A model generated the notes under the pieces. The model searched no databases and was not told the origin of the DNA. It saw only the letters and a list, made by a program, of their open reading frames with translations. Position numbers and translations under genes: made by a program. From NCBI GenBank assembly GCA_024138025.1, contig JAMXBD010002820.1:95764-159763 (forward strand): 64,000 nt of DNA, written 5' to 3'. This stretch comes from Combretum micranthum. Taxonomy: Eukaryota; Streptophyta; Magnoliopsida; Myrtales; Combretaceae. The stretch's first letter is position 1. The number at the start of each line of letters is the position of its first letter. Shown here piece by piece: positions 49,121-61,250 of this stretch.

Positions 49121-49979
49121 TAAATGCTTCTGGTATTAGATTTAGGGACTAGGCGAACAGCTAGGCCTACTCTAATTTTTCTGCTTGTTGCTCTGGTTTA
49201 GCGGTTTCATGATTGAAATATCTTCCTTTTGAAGTTAACAAGATATATAGAAATTAGGCTATGATTCTATTACATGAGCGTTTATCTCATCTTCTAACTA
49301 TTAAATTAGTTATAAAAATTAATATAAAAGGAATTTATTTGGTTCATCTTATTCTAATTGTTTTAACATTTTATTTTTATGTTTTCAAACAAATTATATA
49401 TTAAGAAACCAATACACATGAAAAATAAATATTTTTATTATTGTTAGATTAAACAAATAAGATACAGATGTAAATCAGATATAGATAAAATTTAAATAAT
49501 CTAATAATCTGGATTGTTTGATAGATTACAAAACATGTTCCATGAAAAAGCATGGATGATAGAATTTTTCATAAAAAATTATTTAAGACAAATTTGTAAA
49601 ATATATGATAACCATTATATGCAAAATTGTACTTTTTAAACGTAAACATAAATGTTTTATTTATTTAATTATTTATTAGTTTTTTAAGTATTGGTGTAAT
49701 GTGACACGCTGTCCACTAGTTACAAAATAATCTCTAGATTTTAGTTATCGACTGTAGCCGAGTTTATTTGCAATTTCTACTTTCATTTTTCTTTTCCTTT
49801 TCTTTTTCCAAAACTTAAGTTCAAGGATGGCATCAAACTCACGAGTTAATTTATGTTTGTGCTTTACCACTTGTATTTTCATCATTAACCTAGTTTCTAG
49901 AATGGAGTTCTCCAGTTGGCGTCGTCCCTGTCTGGAGACTTGACAAATGTTTGTGGTCGTAATTTTCGAAAAAGATTTG

Positions 49980-50015
<36 letters not shown>

Positions 50016-50856
50016 TAGAAAATGCTTTTCTTTTTACCGTTCATATCAATCTATGTTTTCTCTGGTAACTCCAACTGCTACGCGTCCTATAGAGTTACCA
50101 CAAAGTAATAATGATATAAACTTACACAAGCTAATTATATTGTACTATAATGATATCTTTCTTGATTTGTCAATTAAGATTCGATTTTTTCATGTTTTGT
50201 TATAATGATAAAAAAAAAAATCAAATCATATAAATGAAAAAAAAATCTGAAAAATATATACATTATTTTCTATCTTATCACTCTAACTTTCAATTACTAT
50301 AAATAACGCTAAATTAATAGGTAATTTATAGAAGTTACACTTTAACACCTCTCAAATTTTGTTTGTCAGTTATCTTTTTTTCTAAATTAAAAATGTAAAT
50401 ATTCTCTATGCTATCAATTTATAAAAAATTTATGATAATTATTTGCAATATTTCAAAATTCTAATAATATATTGAGGCTAAAGTTTAATGGGCTATTTCC
50501 AATTTTACTAAAATAAATTTATAAGATGATTCAAAATTTCATCCTTCTTAGTTCACCGACTTTATATCTTTCTAATCTTGGAAGATACTAGTTTTATTTA
50601 ATTTAATTTTATTTATTATTTTATACAAGCAACCTCTACTCTCTAAGTGGAAAAAACAAATATATTCTCCCCAAATCATCTTTATAAATCCGTATCATTT
50701 ATTGATACTATGACACATGAGAAAGTGGTCTTACTTTTACATATGAATTTTTTTGTTTCCTTTTTTTACTTTCATGTAAGGCTCACTTTCTTTGTGTTAC
50801 ATCATCAACACGGGGTGTTGTTAGAGGTTGATAATCTAAGATCCTATGTGCCTTTC
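47131..50856. other. No gene recognised
   Basis: AT-rich with CT-rich patches (48400-48470), a TA microsatellite (about 49099-49122), poly-T (48783-48800) and a 31-base poly-A (49982-50012). Near 49910-49935 the plus strand reads GTTGGCGTCGTCCC..GGAGAC, loosely like the tRNA-Asp primer-binding site of Tat/Athila elements, which would make 49300-49910 an LTR; this is weak. The minus frame at 49745-50044 contains the poly-A translated as phenylalanine. Confidence 0.35.
49982..50012 (+). repeat. 31-base poly-A run
   Basis: Uninterrupted A run with no retroelement tail recognised beside it. Confidence 0.95.
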
Positions 50857-51375
50857 TGATGTAGAGCAAGAAGGATAATTTTTATTTTAGGAAAATTGTT
50901 ATTTCTTTTTTTGGATAGATTTAATTAGTATCTATAGAATTAGTATCTTTTAATATGATTGGTATATCTTTTTATATATCAAATCCTTTAAATAGATTTT
51001 ATTTTTATCCTATAAATAAATTAACCTTATAAAAGTTGAGATAAAGACTTTGAATGGAAAAAATATTTTTGTCTCTCCTATCTCTCATGCTATGTTATGG
51101 AATCAACATGTTAATGAAAGATTGCTTTCCAGTATTCGTCTGCGAATCAACAATTACAATGTTTATCTTTTTTTCAAATTTCACTCTTATTGAGTTTTCA
51201 AATTTTGATACCTATTTATCGGGTTATTTTTAGAATCAACAAACATATATAGAAGATTGTCTTTCGGCAATCGTGCACAATTCAATGGATCTCAATTTCA
51301 TATTAACCATCACTTTTAGGTATTCACAGAATCAACGGATCGTCGTACTTATCTCTCTTTCCTTCCGTTGTATCA
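50857..51375 (+). mobile_element. 5' LTR of a TRIM-like element
   Basis: It starts TGATGTAGAGC and ends GTTGTATCA. It matches 51473-52012 along its length, including the TATA region 'cctataaata' and 'gaatcaacaaacatatatagaag'. It is followed two bases later by a primer-binding site. Confidence 0.75.
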
Positions 51376-51472
51376 GTTGGTATCAGAGTTAACGTTTGTC
51401 TTGAGATATCATCACTCCATGAAGACAAGCCAATGATGAAAATTTGGGCAAATTATGTCCACATTGGGAGGA
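51376..51472 (+). mobile_element. 97-bp internal region of the TRIM-like element
   Basis: Contains the primer-binding site TGGTATCAGAGTT (51378-51390, tRNA-Met type) at one end and the purine-rich ATTGGGAGGA (51463-51472) at the other. There is no room for a gene. Confidence 0.75.
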
Positions 51473-52034
51473 TGATGCAGGACTAGAAGAACACATTATT
51501 ATTTTAGAAAGATTGTTGTTTTCTTTTTTGGATAGATTTAATTAGTAATTATAAGTATAGTATCCTTTAATAAGATTAGTGTATCTTTTTATATATGTCA
51601 AATCTTTTAATTAGATTTATTAGTATATCTTTTTATATATCTCAAATCCTGTAAATAGATTTTATTTTTATCCTATAAATAGACTAGCCTTGTAAAAGTT
51701 GAGATAGAGATTTTGAATGGAGTAAAATATATTTTTATCTCTCTTGGTATTCTATGGAATTATTTCTTGTATTAGTGTGCGAATCAACAAATTGCAGTGT
51801 TATTCTTTTTCCAAAAATCACACTTTTATTGAGTTTTGGAATTTTGATGCCTATTTGTTTGGGTATTCTCAAAATCAACAAACATATAGAAGATCGTCTT
51901 CCGAAAATCGTGTGCGATCCAATGGGTCTCGATTTTATTTCAACTATCACTTTTTGGGTATTTGTAAATCAGCGGATCTTGAAACTCATCTCCCTTTTCT
52001 TCTACTGTGTCACTATCATTCCTTTACATCACAA
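51473..52034 (+). mobile_element. Second LTR of the TRIM-like element
   Basis: It starts TGATGCAGGAC after the polypurine tract. From 51578 it is tandemly repeated by the next unit. Frames at 51735-52068 are LTR sequence read in several phases. Confidence 0.75.
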
Positions 52035-52495
52035 TAGTATATCTTTTTATATATGTCAAATCTTTTAATTAGATTTATTAGTATATCTTTTTATATATCT
52101 CAAATCTTGTAATTAGATTTTATTTTTATCCTATAAATAGACTAGCCTTGTGAAAGTTGAGATAGAGATTTTGAATGGAATAAAATATATTTTTATCTCT
52201 TCTAGTATTCTATGGAATTATTTCTGGTATTAGTGTGCGAATCAATAGATTGCAGTGTTATTCTTTTTTCCAAAAATCACACTTTTATTGAGTTTTGGAA
52301 TTTTGATGCCTATTTGTTTGGGTATTCTCAAAATCAACAAACATATAGAAGATCGTCTTCCAAAAATCGTGCACGATCTAATGGGTCTCGATTTTATTTC
52401 AAATATCGCTTTTTGGATATTTGCAGAATCAGTAGATCTTGAAACTCATCTCCTTTTTCTTCTACTGTGTCACTATCATTCCCTTACATCATAAT
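51578..52495 (+). repeat. Tandem duplication of a 457-bp LTR segment
   Basis: Unit one is 51578-52034 and unit two 52035 to about 52495. Both start AGT(A/G)TATCTTTTTATATATG and end TCTACTGTGTCACTATCATT followed by 'cc.ttacatca'. They differ at few positions, so the duplication is recent relative to the LTRs. The paired frames at 51744-52068 and 52212-52494 reflect it. Confidence 0.85.
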
Positions 52496-54975
52496 AAAAT
52501 TTTATATATAATTTACTTACACCTCTAGCCTAGACCTCAACTCAACAACCCGAGTCACTATATGGCCTAATTTGATGAGTCATGGTTTTAAAACTCAGAC
52601 CTAAAACTAGAACCACCCTAGGCGGTTGTGTGGACATGTAGCTTAAATATCCAAACTTGGACTCATAACCTGCCATGCATGGAATTTTTATAATTTTTCT
52701 TGGTTTAACTTAAAATTAAAAAATATAATAAAAGAATAAATTATAAATAATTAAAAAAAAATTCAAACTTAAATCAAAGTAAAGTTATAGAACCTTATGA
52801 CATTTAGCTTACCTTTTGAAGCAATGTTAAAAATGTGCTTTATTTATATGTAACCACAATTAACTTTAGTTATTAAATTAATAAAGTGAGACTATAAAAA
52901 CTTTAATAGTTACAAAGAAGATTAAAAGATAGAAAGTAGTTCAATATTATTAAGGATTGAGATTTTCATTCTAGTACAAGTCTCTCTAAGTCTGTCTAAC
53001 TAATCTAGAAGTGTTTTGAAAATTGTATTTATTCCTTAACATATTAAATTCTATAAATAATTTTTTCTTTCAGGTCACATGAAATGGTTTAAATTTTAAG
53101 TGTCTTTTGATTATATTTCTTTTTTTATTTTATTTTTTACTATTTTGTTTGCTTTGTTTTCTTTTTCTATATTTTTATTTTGAAGTTTAAGTGTTAACCT
53201 TGCCAGAGTCGCTAGGTCTGCGAGTGTTGATCTTGACTGGGTTGGGATGAGCCGACCTAATCGGTTTAAACCTAGGTCAAGACCCACATAATCAAATCTA
53301 GGGTGACCTAGGATTAGTTATGGCTTGGTCGATTTAGGCCTTGATTCAAACACAATTTAAGTCGGGTTTAACTGAGCCTAAAAATATGTAAGATAGACCA
53401 TCAATGCATTTTCTTGTGCAATATGAAAATATTTTTTCAGATACAAAGATCCACTCGATGGTATCATATGTACGTAACACAAGTCTTTTACTTCACGTTG
53501 TTATACATGAGACATCAAGCTGGCTTGTGATGGGATGGTAGGAAGGAGTGGGATAGACAATTATAGGTGTTTAAAGCACATGTAACAAGTGCAAAAACAC
53601 TAGAATATCGATCTCATTGTTCTTATAAGGATGCTTTAAGAAGCTACTTGTTCTTTGTTTGGACTTTATTGATTTTTCGAAAATGAAGGATTGGGAGTAT
53701 ATTACCATTTTTATGATTTTTAAAATTCATTCTAATAAAGAGTGTTTTAGTATTAATAATCTCTCATTATCCATGACATTTGCTAGATTGCATTGATATT
53801 CGTTAACCAAGATAAATTCTCTCCATGATAACTCATTGAATAGCCTTTCTTTAAGTACATAAACCTACTTAGGAGAAGTTAAGAGTAGACTCACTTATTC
53901 AATGATATTTATTCCAAACTCATCAGGCCAAATTTTCTTAAATTATCCTAAATTCACAGACCTATCTTTATAGATGCTATCATTGGTTTGAGGAGTCAAA
54001 GCTAAGTTTTCCGTTAGGTTTTTAACTCAAAATCTTGTGAACCATTTTGGCTCTTTACAACAAATAAGAAATCTAAATCTACAGTATTAAGATTAATACC
54101 GTCATCATTTAATTTTAAATTTTAAATTTTAAATTAGACAAGTGTAATGTTAGCTTCCACATACTGTTAGAACAACATTAAAGCTAAGTTAACTTTTTAT
54201 TTAATAAATGCACCATTTGCAAAAGTTGGTTTCTATTGCATGTATTAGCCTATAGTTGCCACATTTAACAGAGCTACGATTACCATCTTGTGTAAATATT
54301 TTAAATTTTAAATAAGATGATTGTACTACTATCTCTAACAGCCATTAGTTTACATTTTTAACAACAGCAAATAATTAGCACCGAGATATGCGCTAGAACA
54401 ACTTTTTTTTTTGCCCTTTTTTATCACCTAAAGCAGCCAGAGCAATTTTACATCATCAACAGAATGACTCACGATGATGCAAGAATGACGTTCTCAATAT
54501 AGTCTTGCATCCCGATTCCCGTGTGACTCGAGCATTCACTAGACTCGATGAATCCATACAAAAAGGGTCGTTGAAAAGTGACTAGAATCACGTCAAGAAA
54601 ATTGGATTTGATAAAGACCCATTAAGTAATACAGACATAAAGTGGAACAAAAATATTTTTCCATGTCATTCACTGATAAAGTAAAGGGTAAAGCTTGTTA
54701 GCGGCAGAGAGGTTCCACTAGTAAGTGGTTGGTTAAGGTCAGCCTTGTGGGCAAAAGCAGATAACGACCCATTATGTTTAAGCTTGATGAGCGCATTATT
54801 ACCAAATTCTTTTGTCTTGTGCAATAATAAAAAATGGTCGAGCTCATCTTCAATGATAAAGGACACCACACACCAGAGAATAATTTCAATTTGCCAATAT
54901 ACTATTCACCATATCATTTCATCCCTCCAATATTCTCAATATCATTTCATCCCTCCAAATCACTCAAATGAATAG
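52496..54975. other. No gene recognised
   Basis: AT-rich with two blocks of less AT-rich text (52520-52680 and 53205-53395) that share words such as 'cctaggtcaagacccac' and look like old transposon DNA. A short (AATTTTA)n-like repeat is near 54108-54133. Opposed frames at 54666-54975 have no motif. Confidence 0.35.
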
Positions 54976-55273
54976 GGGCAAACGTGATATTTAATATTCG
55001 AACTTTATCAATTTATATAATTAACTATATGAATTTTAAAAGCGTCAATTTATTATCTATGAATATTTTGTATTCATTCATAATATCTAAATGATGTAGT
55101 TTATTGTAGAAATAAATAAAATTGAAGTAGTTAATCGAAAAATTTAGTAAAGTTTAGGTAGTTTATTGCAAAAATAGGTAAAGTTTATATAATAGATTGA
55201 CTATTTAAACTTTAGATAGTTTATTATATAATATAAATTGGCAAAATTTAAATACCAAATGTAGCATTTGCCC
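54976..55273. mobile_element. MITE with inverted ends (first of a pair)
   Basis: Left end GGGCAAACGTGATATTTAAT and right end CAAATGTAGCATTTGCCC are inverted repeats, and similarity continues inward (TATCAATTTATATAATTA with its inverted counterpart). About 298 bases, no coding sequence. Confidence 0.65.
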
Positions 55274-55402
55274 AATAAATAGTGACAATCCCTAGCACTA
55301 CTGATGAAAAACATATACAATATGTGCAACACATGAAACCTGTAGAAAAAAATTAAAAGGACTATTATTCTTAAAATATCCTAAATAATTACTTTTAATT
55401 AA

Positions 55403-55691
55403 GAGGAAATGTCACATATGGTACCTCAACTTTAACAAAATATGTAATTAGGTATATGAATTTTGAAATCGATCAGTTTAGTATTTAAAAGAACTTTTCG
55501 TGCATACCAATGGTACCTCTATCATATTAGTTAAAAATGTCATATCAGATGATGTTGTTAGCTAATTTGATGAAAGTATTATTGGCATATATGAAAAGTT
55601 CTTTCAGCTACTAAATTGATTAATCTCAAAATTCAAAAACTAATTGTATATTTTATTAAAGTCCATGTACTATTCGCGATATTAACACTCC
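55403..55691. mobile_element. MITE with long inverted repeats (second of a pair)
   Basis: 'aaatgtcacatatggtacct' and on at the left is matched in reverse by '..aagtccatgtactattcgcg' and 'atattaacactcc' at the right. The arms extend for about 100 bases ('aaagaacttttcgtgcata' against 'catatatgaaaagttcttt'). Related in layout and end words to the MITEs at 54976 and 22630. Mutator-like origin is possible; the target duplication was not resolved. Confidence 0.75.
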
Positions 55692-56693
55692 AATTAATAC
55701 ATTCTACGTATGTAGAGTAAAAGGGAAGTATGTGAAGTGGATAAAACTAAATGACAAGTCGGGAAGAAAAAAAAAACAAACAAGGAAAAAGAATGTAAAA
55801 ATATGAATATATTTTGTTGCAGTAAACCATGTCAAGCCAAGTTCTCACACATGGAACTCTTACTGGTGAAACATTAGTTTAAATATAATAGGGAGGAATA
55901 GTTTGAAAGGATTTGCTTTGTCAGGATAGACAATACAATACGCTCTCTTTGTGGCATCAAATAAGAAATGATCAATGACTCCAAGTCGAGCTTCTCTTGC
56001 TTGACAGTTGACACTCTAGACCCTTCAATCTCCAGGATCAATAAACAAAGTTTTGGGTTTTGATAAAAGAGAGGCTGCACCTGCACGTAATTAAGACAAT
56101 CGGCTATTTTAGCCGGCAAAAGGGCAACCCTTGACCATTAAACTCAGAAGAGGTTGGTTCCGTATTTTAATTCATATGCTCAGAGTCCACCATATATTCC
56201 TGACCACCATATACTCCTGACTCCATAAAATAATGCAAAACTCAAACCACACTAATATGAAGAATCCTTCATTAGATTGTCACAATAAATTATCATTATC
56301 TTCAACATATAATAAACTCTTCTGCTCATAATCACTCTTAATATTTCCAAAAGTACATATTAATTAAAGATATATTGATGTACCTGGGTCTAAACTATGT
56401 CTACCGCTAAATAAGAATATTAGATGCATTAATGTTACCTATGTTTACATTCCATTAAATTCATACAGTGACACATCCTTTTCAATCAAATGAACCTATC
56501 ATTATATAACAATTGGATAATTACGTGTTGAATCCTCTGAGAGTGGTGCAGTGAATATTAGTATTTACCACTCTTCTACTATCTACCTTAAAATTGATTT
56601 GGAGTAAAAATAATAAACAAAAACATCACAAACTAATTTTATAATTCAGGTAAATCATATCACAAGGTATCAATATTTGAGGGTATTATAACC
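55692..56693. other. No gene recognised; one unexplained minus-strand frame
   Basis: The minus frame 55874-56119 (81 codons, MPAKIADCLNYVQVQPLF...) is less biased in composition than its surroundings and could be an exon fragment. I do not recognise it and see no promoter. The last five bases, GAGGG (56689-56693), are the target duplication of the next element. Confidence 0.3.
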
Positions 56694-57237
56694 CGACTAT
56701 ATATTACGTTTAAAATTACTACTTCATGTACAAATAGTTAAGGAAATGTGCAAACAAACAATATCTGGTTGATATAGTTAGGTTACAACCACAATAACAA
56801 ATGTGGTTGAGAAAATAACATATTTAAATAGATTTACAATAGTTGTACAAAATTGTAAACAAGCACTATAAAATACCAGAACATAGAGGGGAACCCTTTG
56901 GAAAATTTAGTGGTGTCTTATCCACATTACGAGTGTTGTTAGCTAAAATCCGGCCATTTGCAATAGCAAAGTACCTCGTACAAAACACACAAGAATCTCA
57001 ATACACATAATCAACCATAAATAGAAACACACGATTAGTTCACAGACATAATTAAGAAAGAGTGAATGATAGTAAAGGTTAGGGTTTATCAACTTATTTG
57101 GACAAGATGAGGCAGAGAGGCATGTGAAGATTTTGAAGACAAAAGGATGAGAGTAAATATTAGGGTAAACAGCAATTGTGGGCTATAAGCTTTAGTTGAA
57201 TGTCTGGGTGCTAACATTTAGTGCTCTCATGCATGAG

Positions 57238-58200
57238 CTATAGTGCCAGAAATGATAAATCAGTCACAGCAAGATGGGGATATAGATCTTTTGAAGAAAT
57301 CACTAATGGCAATTCAGGAATCCTTATCTTAGTTAAGTATAAGAACAGATAGACTTGAGTGGAAACAAAATCAAGAAAATGACATTCATTCCAATAAGGA
57401 AACATTTGATTCATCATTTTCAAGGTACACTAATGAACAATCATGATCTACATTTCCAACATATGAATTACAAGCCATCAATTTATTAGTAAGTGGTATG
57501 GAATTTTCTTTACAATTTGTAAATTATAGATTGGATTGTTTGAGATTGAATTTATCTTTCTATGGATCATTTAAAGAATCTTCTTTAGCATCTCTTTCTC
57601 CTATAATCACAAACATAATAAATGAAGAAATTCCACGATTTTATGGTAATGATCTGATTACATGGGTACTTTAAATAGAGCATGTCTTCGATTTTTTCAT
57701 AGAGATGAACAATATTATGCAAAAGTAGCAAGCTTTGCTATGTAAAATTTAGCCACTATGTGGTATAAATGTATGGATGACTTGAACCTAGTTACATTGA
57801 GGGATCATTTTGTTAAGGTACTCATGATATGTTTTGGGCCTTTTGAGTAAGATCAGAAGGATGCTGGATTTTATATTGTTGACCATCAAGATAGGAAAAT
57901 TGATCATGATGGAGAAGAGGGTGCATAGATTTCAAAGCAGCACACATGTGCTTTTTCATAATGCAAAGATGTAGCAAATATATTTAAGAATGTTCTCACA
58001 GTGAATGTTGCAAGTTCACAATTGATAATAGAGCATGACACTAATATGGTAGAAGGTGGAAAGGAGACAAAACGTGCATTAGAAGAACTTGCTATTATTG
58101 ATAGGGAAGTATTTGTGAAAAATTCTACCATTTATTGGGATTTTGGGACTATGGAAGAGCTTGTTGACGTTAAGAAGCAAATATCAATGGATAATAATTG
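57238..58200 (+). pseudogene. Decayed Ty3/gypsy gag
   Basis: The frames read IPRFYGNDLITWVL, then, past a stop and shift, EHVFDFFHRDEQYYAKVASF, then NLATMWYKCMDDLNLVTLRD and DHFVKVLMICFGPFE. This matches gypsy gag (IPRFDGNDPLGW..EQFFDF..RLRIASFHMEG.A..WFQWM......F...L..RFGPS). Gag forms the particle that carries element RNA. Many stops are present. The frame at 58001-58201 (MNVASSQLIIEHDTNMVEGG) is the downstream part; it lacks a zinc knuckle. Confidence 0.7.
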
Positions 58201-58684
58201 AGGAAAGAAGAAAAAAGAGGGGCCTGACGGGTAGAATGGTTCAAGGATTTCAATTCAACAACCAAATGCCTACTACTTGCATATAATCTAATATAGGCAG
58301 CTAGCATTTTTCAAAGTTCCCAAGTCATTGCCAAAATCAGGGTATTTTCTCAAACATAAGGAGCATGGATATGTCGTCACCGGTCTCATTAGCAGCTATG
58401 GGCTTGTTTTCTACTTTAAAGGACTTAAAAATATAAATTTTGGAGTCATATGAGTGTTACTATCAGCTACCAGTAGTATGGGCAGACGAACCTTTCAAAA
58501 GTCTCATGTTCATCATCTCCATACACTAAATTTTCTTATGGAATGAGACTGATGCTAATGTTTTTATTTGAATCATTACTCACTATGATGGATAAGAGAC
58601 AAGAAATGGAGCATCATACCACAAGATCTAACAATGACAACATGAGAGAATGTTTTTCTACCTTTAGGACAAGGTTGATTTGAA

Positions 58685-58697
58685 GATAGGAGGAAAA
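58685..58697 (+). other. Polypurine tract of the second gag-only element
   Basis: GATAGGAGGAAAA, immediately before TGTTATGAC, the start of the 3' LTR. Confidence 0.75.
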
Positions 58698-59817
58698 TGT
58701 TATGACTTGACTATAGATTAAGTTATAAAATTATTACTTCACGTGCAAATAGTTAAGAAATGTGCAAATAAACAATATATAATAGATATAGTTAGGTTAC
58801 AACCACAATAACAGATGTGGTTAAGAAAATAACATATCTAAATAGACTTACAATAGCTATAACAAAATTGTAAATAAGCACTATAAATACTAGAACAGAG
58901 AGGGGAAAAAGGAGATCAATAATCCTTTGGAAAATTTAGTGGTGTCTTGTACAATTTAGGAGCTTAGCTAGCTCAAATCTATCCATTTACAATAACAAAG
59001 TGCATCACATGATACACATAAGAATAACAATATACATAATCAACCATAATCATTAGAAAGATAACATAAATAAAGATACACGATTAGTTCATAGAAATAA
59101 TTTGGAAAGAGTTATTAATAGTAAAGGTTAGGGTTATGAACTTATCTAGGGAAGAAGAGGCAGAGAGGCATGTGAAGATTCTTGAGATAAACGTATGAGA
59201 GTGGATATTAGGGTAAATTGCAATTGTGGGTAGTGGACTTTAGTTGAGTGGGTGGATGTTAACAGAGGGCAAGCTCATTTAAATTATTAATATTTTGAGT
59301 GTTAACAGGAGAAATCAACATTTCGCAAAGTTCAATTGAGCCATCAACGTTTAGATTAGTTTTCAATTAACTTTCCTTAATTTTTCTTAATGGTCAATTA
59401 TTTACACCTTTTTTGATGATAGCATATACTAACGCAACTACTAAAATAATTGACTTTCCTTCATGTATACTAAAAGGAAAATAAGTGATCATTGCATACC
59501 ACACAAAGTACTTTCTTTTTATACTTGTAATGCTTATGATTTTGAAGGTGTGGTGTCTTAAAATGGCAAGTCATAATCATTTTTAGTTGTGAGTTGCTAC
59601 CAACGTATACCATAAGAGAATTGAGCTAATACCATACAAAGTAAGGCATAAAACTTAGGTGTATTGACAAATGTTATCTTATACATGCCCATGTAATGTG
59701 CAAATTGAGATATAGAAATCTTATACTTTTGCCTTTGTATATAAAAACATATCCTTTTCACCAACAATAATGTGATATATCATTAGTTAAAAAGTGGATA
59801 AGAACTAAAGGGTTACC

Positions 59818-59932
59818 TCCTTGTGCACATCTTCTTGGAATCATAACAATCAATCCAACAACCAGCTCCCATAATTGGCCTGATATATGCATCTACTTTT
59901 GCTGCTCTAGCTGTTTCCCATTCTACACAATA
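59818..59932 (-). pseudogene. Coding-like fragment, minus strand
   Basis: The minus strand reads EWETARAAKVDAYIRPIMGA and then GCWIDCYDSKKMCTR, ending in AGGAG followed by GTAACC, a possible splice donor. The composition is more protein-like than its surroundings. I do not recognise the family. It lies just downstream (minus strand) of the duplicated fragments at 59998-60389 and may belong to the same broken gene. Confidence 0.35.
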
Positions 59933-59997
59933 TATTTAGGAGAATTTTTCATCTTCAGCTAGTTATGTCCTCTATTTGCCAGTTTTGAGTAAGATGG

Positions 59998-60389
59998 ATC
60001 TCATACTTCCTTGGTTTGACTTCTCCACTATCACCGATCCGTGCATTAGTAGCAGAAGCTCCTTTTTAAAGGTTATCTCATTTTGATTGTTAATATGAAA
60101 CAAGCAAAAGAAACTAACATTTAGAACATATAAGAGATTACTTCCTTTAGTTAATTTATCAAAATCTATCACAAATTCTTTTCTCAAGTGTTAGAAGCTC
60201 ATACTTCCTTGGTTTATCTTCTCCTACCACTAATTCATGCATCAATGACAGAAGCTCCTCTTTAAAGGTTGTCTCATCTTGATCACCAATCTGAAACAAG
60301 AAAAAGACACTAACATTTAGAATTATATAAGAGATTACTTCCTTTACTTAATTTATCAATAATATCACAAGTTCCTTTCTCAAGTATGG
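59998..60389 (-). pseudogene. Tandemly duplicated exon-like fragment, minus strand
   Basis: Two units of about 195 bases (59998-60190 and 60196-60389). On the minus strand the upstream one reads IGDQDETTFKEELLSLMHEL and then VVGEDKPRKYELLTLEKRIC, directly after TTCTTGTTTCAG, a good 3' splice site. The downstream copy reads INNQNEITFKKELLLLMHGS, its splice site decayed to TTTCAT, and goes out of frame. Both share intron-like text between. The family is not recognised; host gene fragment or captured sequence are both possible. Confidence 0.45.
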
Positions 60390-61160
60390 CAAAATAGATT
60401 GAGGATGATAATAATCACAATTTTCAATCTAAAGCATTAATTAGTTAAATCACAACTTAAATTTCCAACTAAATTAACACCATTATCAACTAGTCTGAAA
60501 CTATTTTAAGCATGCAATTTTATTGCCATTGGACTCATGAAACAAAAACTTCAAAAAATCAACCCAACTCCATATATGCTTTTGTTAGAATCTCCCTCAA
60601 TAATAGCATCTAAAAGCAATGCATGGATCTATCTAATGCAATATTGAAGCAAAGCTTCTTAGATGAAATATCTAAGTTGAACATGTCATTTGTGTAAGAA
60701 CAATATTAAATCAAGAGTTAAAATCTCATCTTCCTCAAATAGCCAATCAATGTCTATTCATAATAAAAAAAATAAATTTTTACACGTGAAGCGTATTAGA
60801 TCAACCATGACAACATTGTACTTCCTTATATATGTCATACTTAACTCCCTAACATGAAAAATTCTAACTGCTGTCATGAAATCTAAACTAAAAATCATGC
60901 ACATACCATCAAAAAGATAAAAAATAAAAAAATAAAAATTTGCAATAAAAAAGAGTGAAGAAAGTTGAAGAAAAACTTTCCTTAGTTGATCTTTAATGAT
61001 GTAGGTAATGCAAAAATCTAGTTTCTATTTGAGGGTTCGGTGTAAGTTTATGTGGGAATGTTGGGGAATCAAAGTATAGAGAGAAATTTATGATAGAAAT
61101 GAGTGAATCACCTTGACATTTGTATCTTAAAAGGCCCTATTAGTGAGATGCATGGTATAG
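60390..61160. other. No gene recognised
   Basis: AT-rich sequence that would be upstream, on the minus strand, of the duplicated fragments. I could not find further exons. Confidence 0.35.
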
Positions 61161-61164
61161 ACAT

Positions 61165-61222
61165 GCTCGAAGCCATGCCGATTTTAATTTTTTTCAATTG
61201 TAAAATCGCATGGGTTCAAGCA
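61165..61222. repeat. 21-bp foldback
   Basis: GCTCGAAGCCATGCCGATTT (61165-) pairs with AAATCGCATGGGTTCAAGC (-61221) around an AT-rich loop. Weaker pairing continues outward ('gcatggtat' and 'ataccaatgc'). It has no miRNA sequence that I know. Confidence 0.55.
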
Positions 61223-61250
61223 TTGGTATGCTTGAAGTTGTTATCTTTCT

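Larger units (their letters stand above)
56694..59264 (+). mobile_element. Complete gag-only LTR element with perfect target duplication
   Basis: 5' LTR 56694-57216 and 3' LTR 58698-59264 are clear direct repeats ('gatatagttaggttacaacc', 'ttggaaaatttagtggtgtc', 'gaggcagagaggcatgtgaag' in both). GAGGG flanks both sides (56689-56693; 59265-59269). A polypurine tract, GATAGGAGGAAAA (58685-58697), precedes the 3' LTR. The 1.5 kb interior has decayed gypsy gag but no pol, matching the TR-GAG class of non-autonomous elements. Confidence 0.82.

Noticed and set aside
49910..49935. Primer-binding site of a Tat/Athila element
   Set aside because: The match to TGGCGCCGTTGCCGGGG is too weak and no matching LTR boundary was found.
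49745..50044. 99-codon minus-strand frame
   Set aside because: It contains a poly-A run read as phenylalanine and has no recognised domain.
51735..52494. Several overlapping frames of 70-104 codons
   Set aside because: They are different phases of the duplicated TRIM-like LTR and appear twice only because of the tandem duplication.
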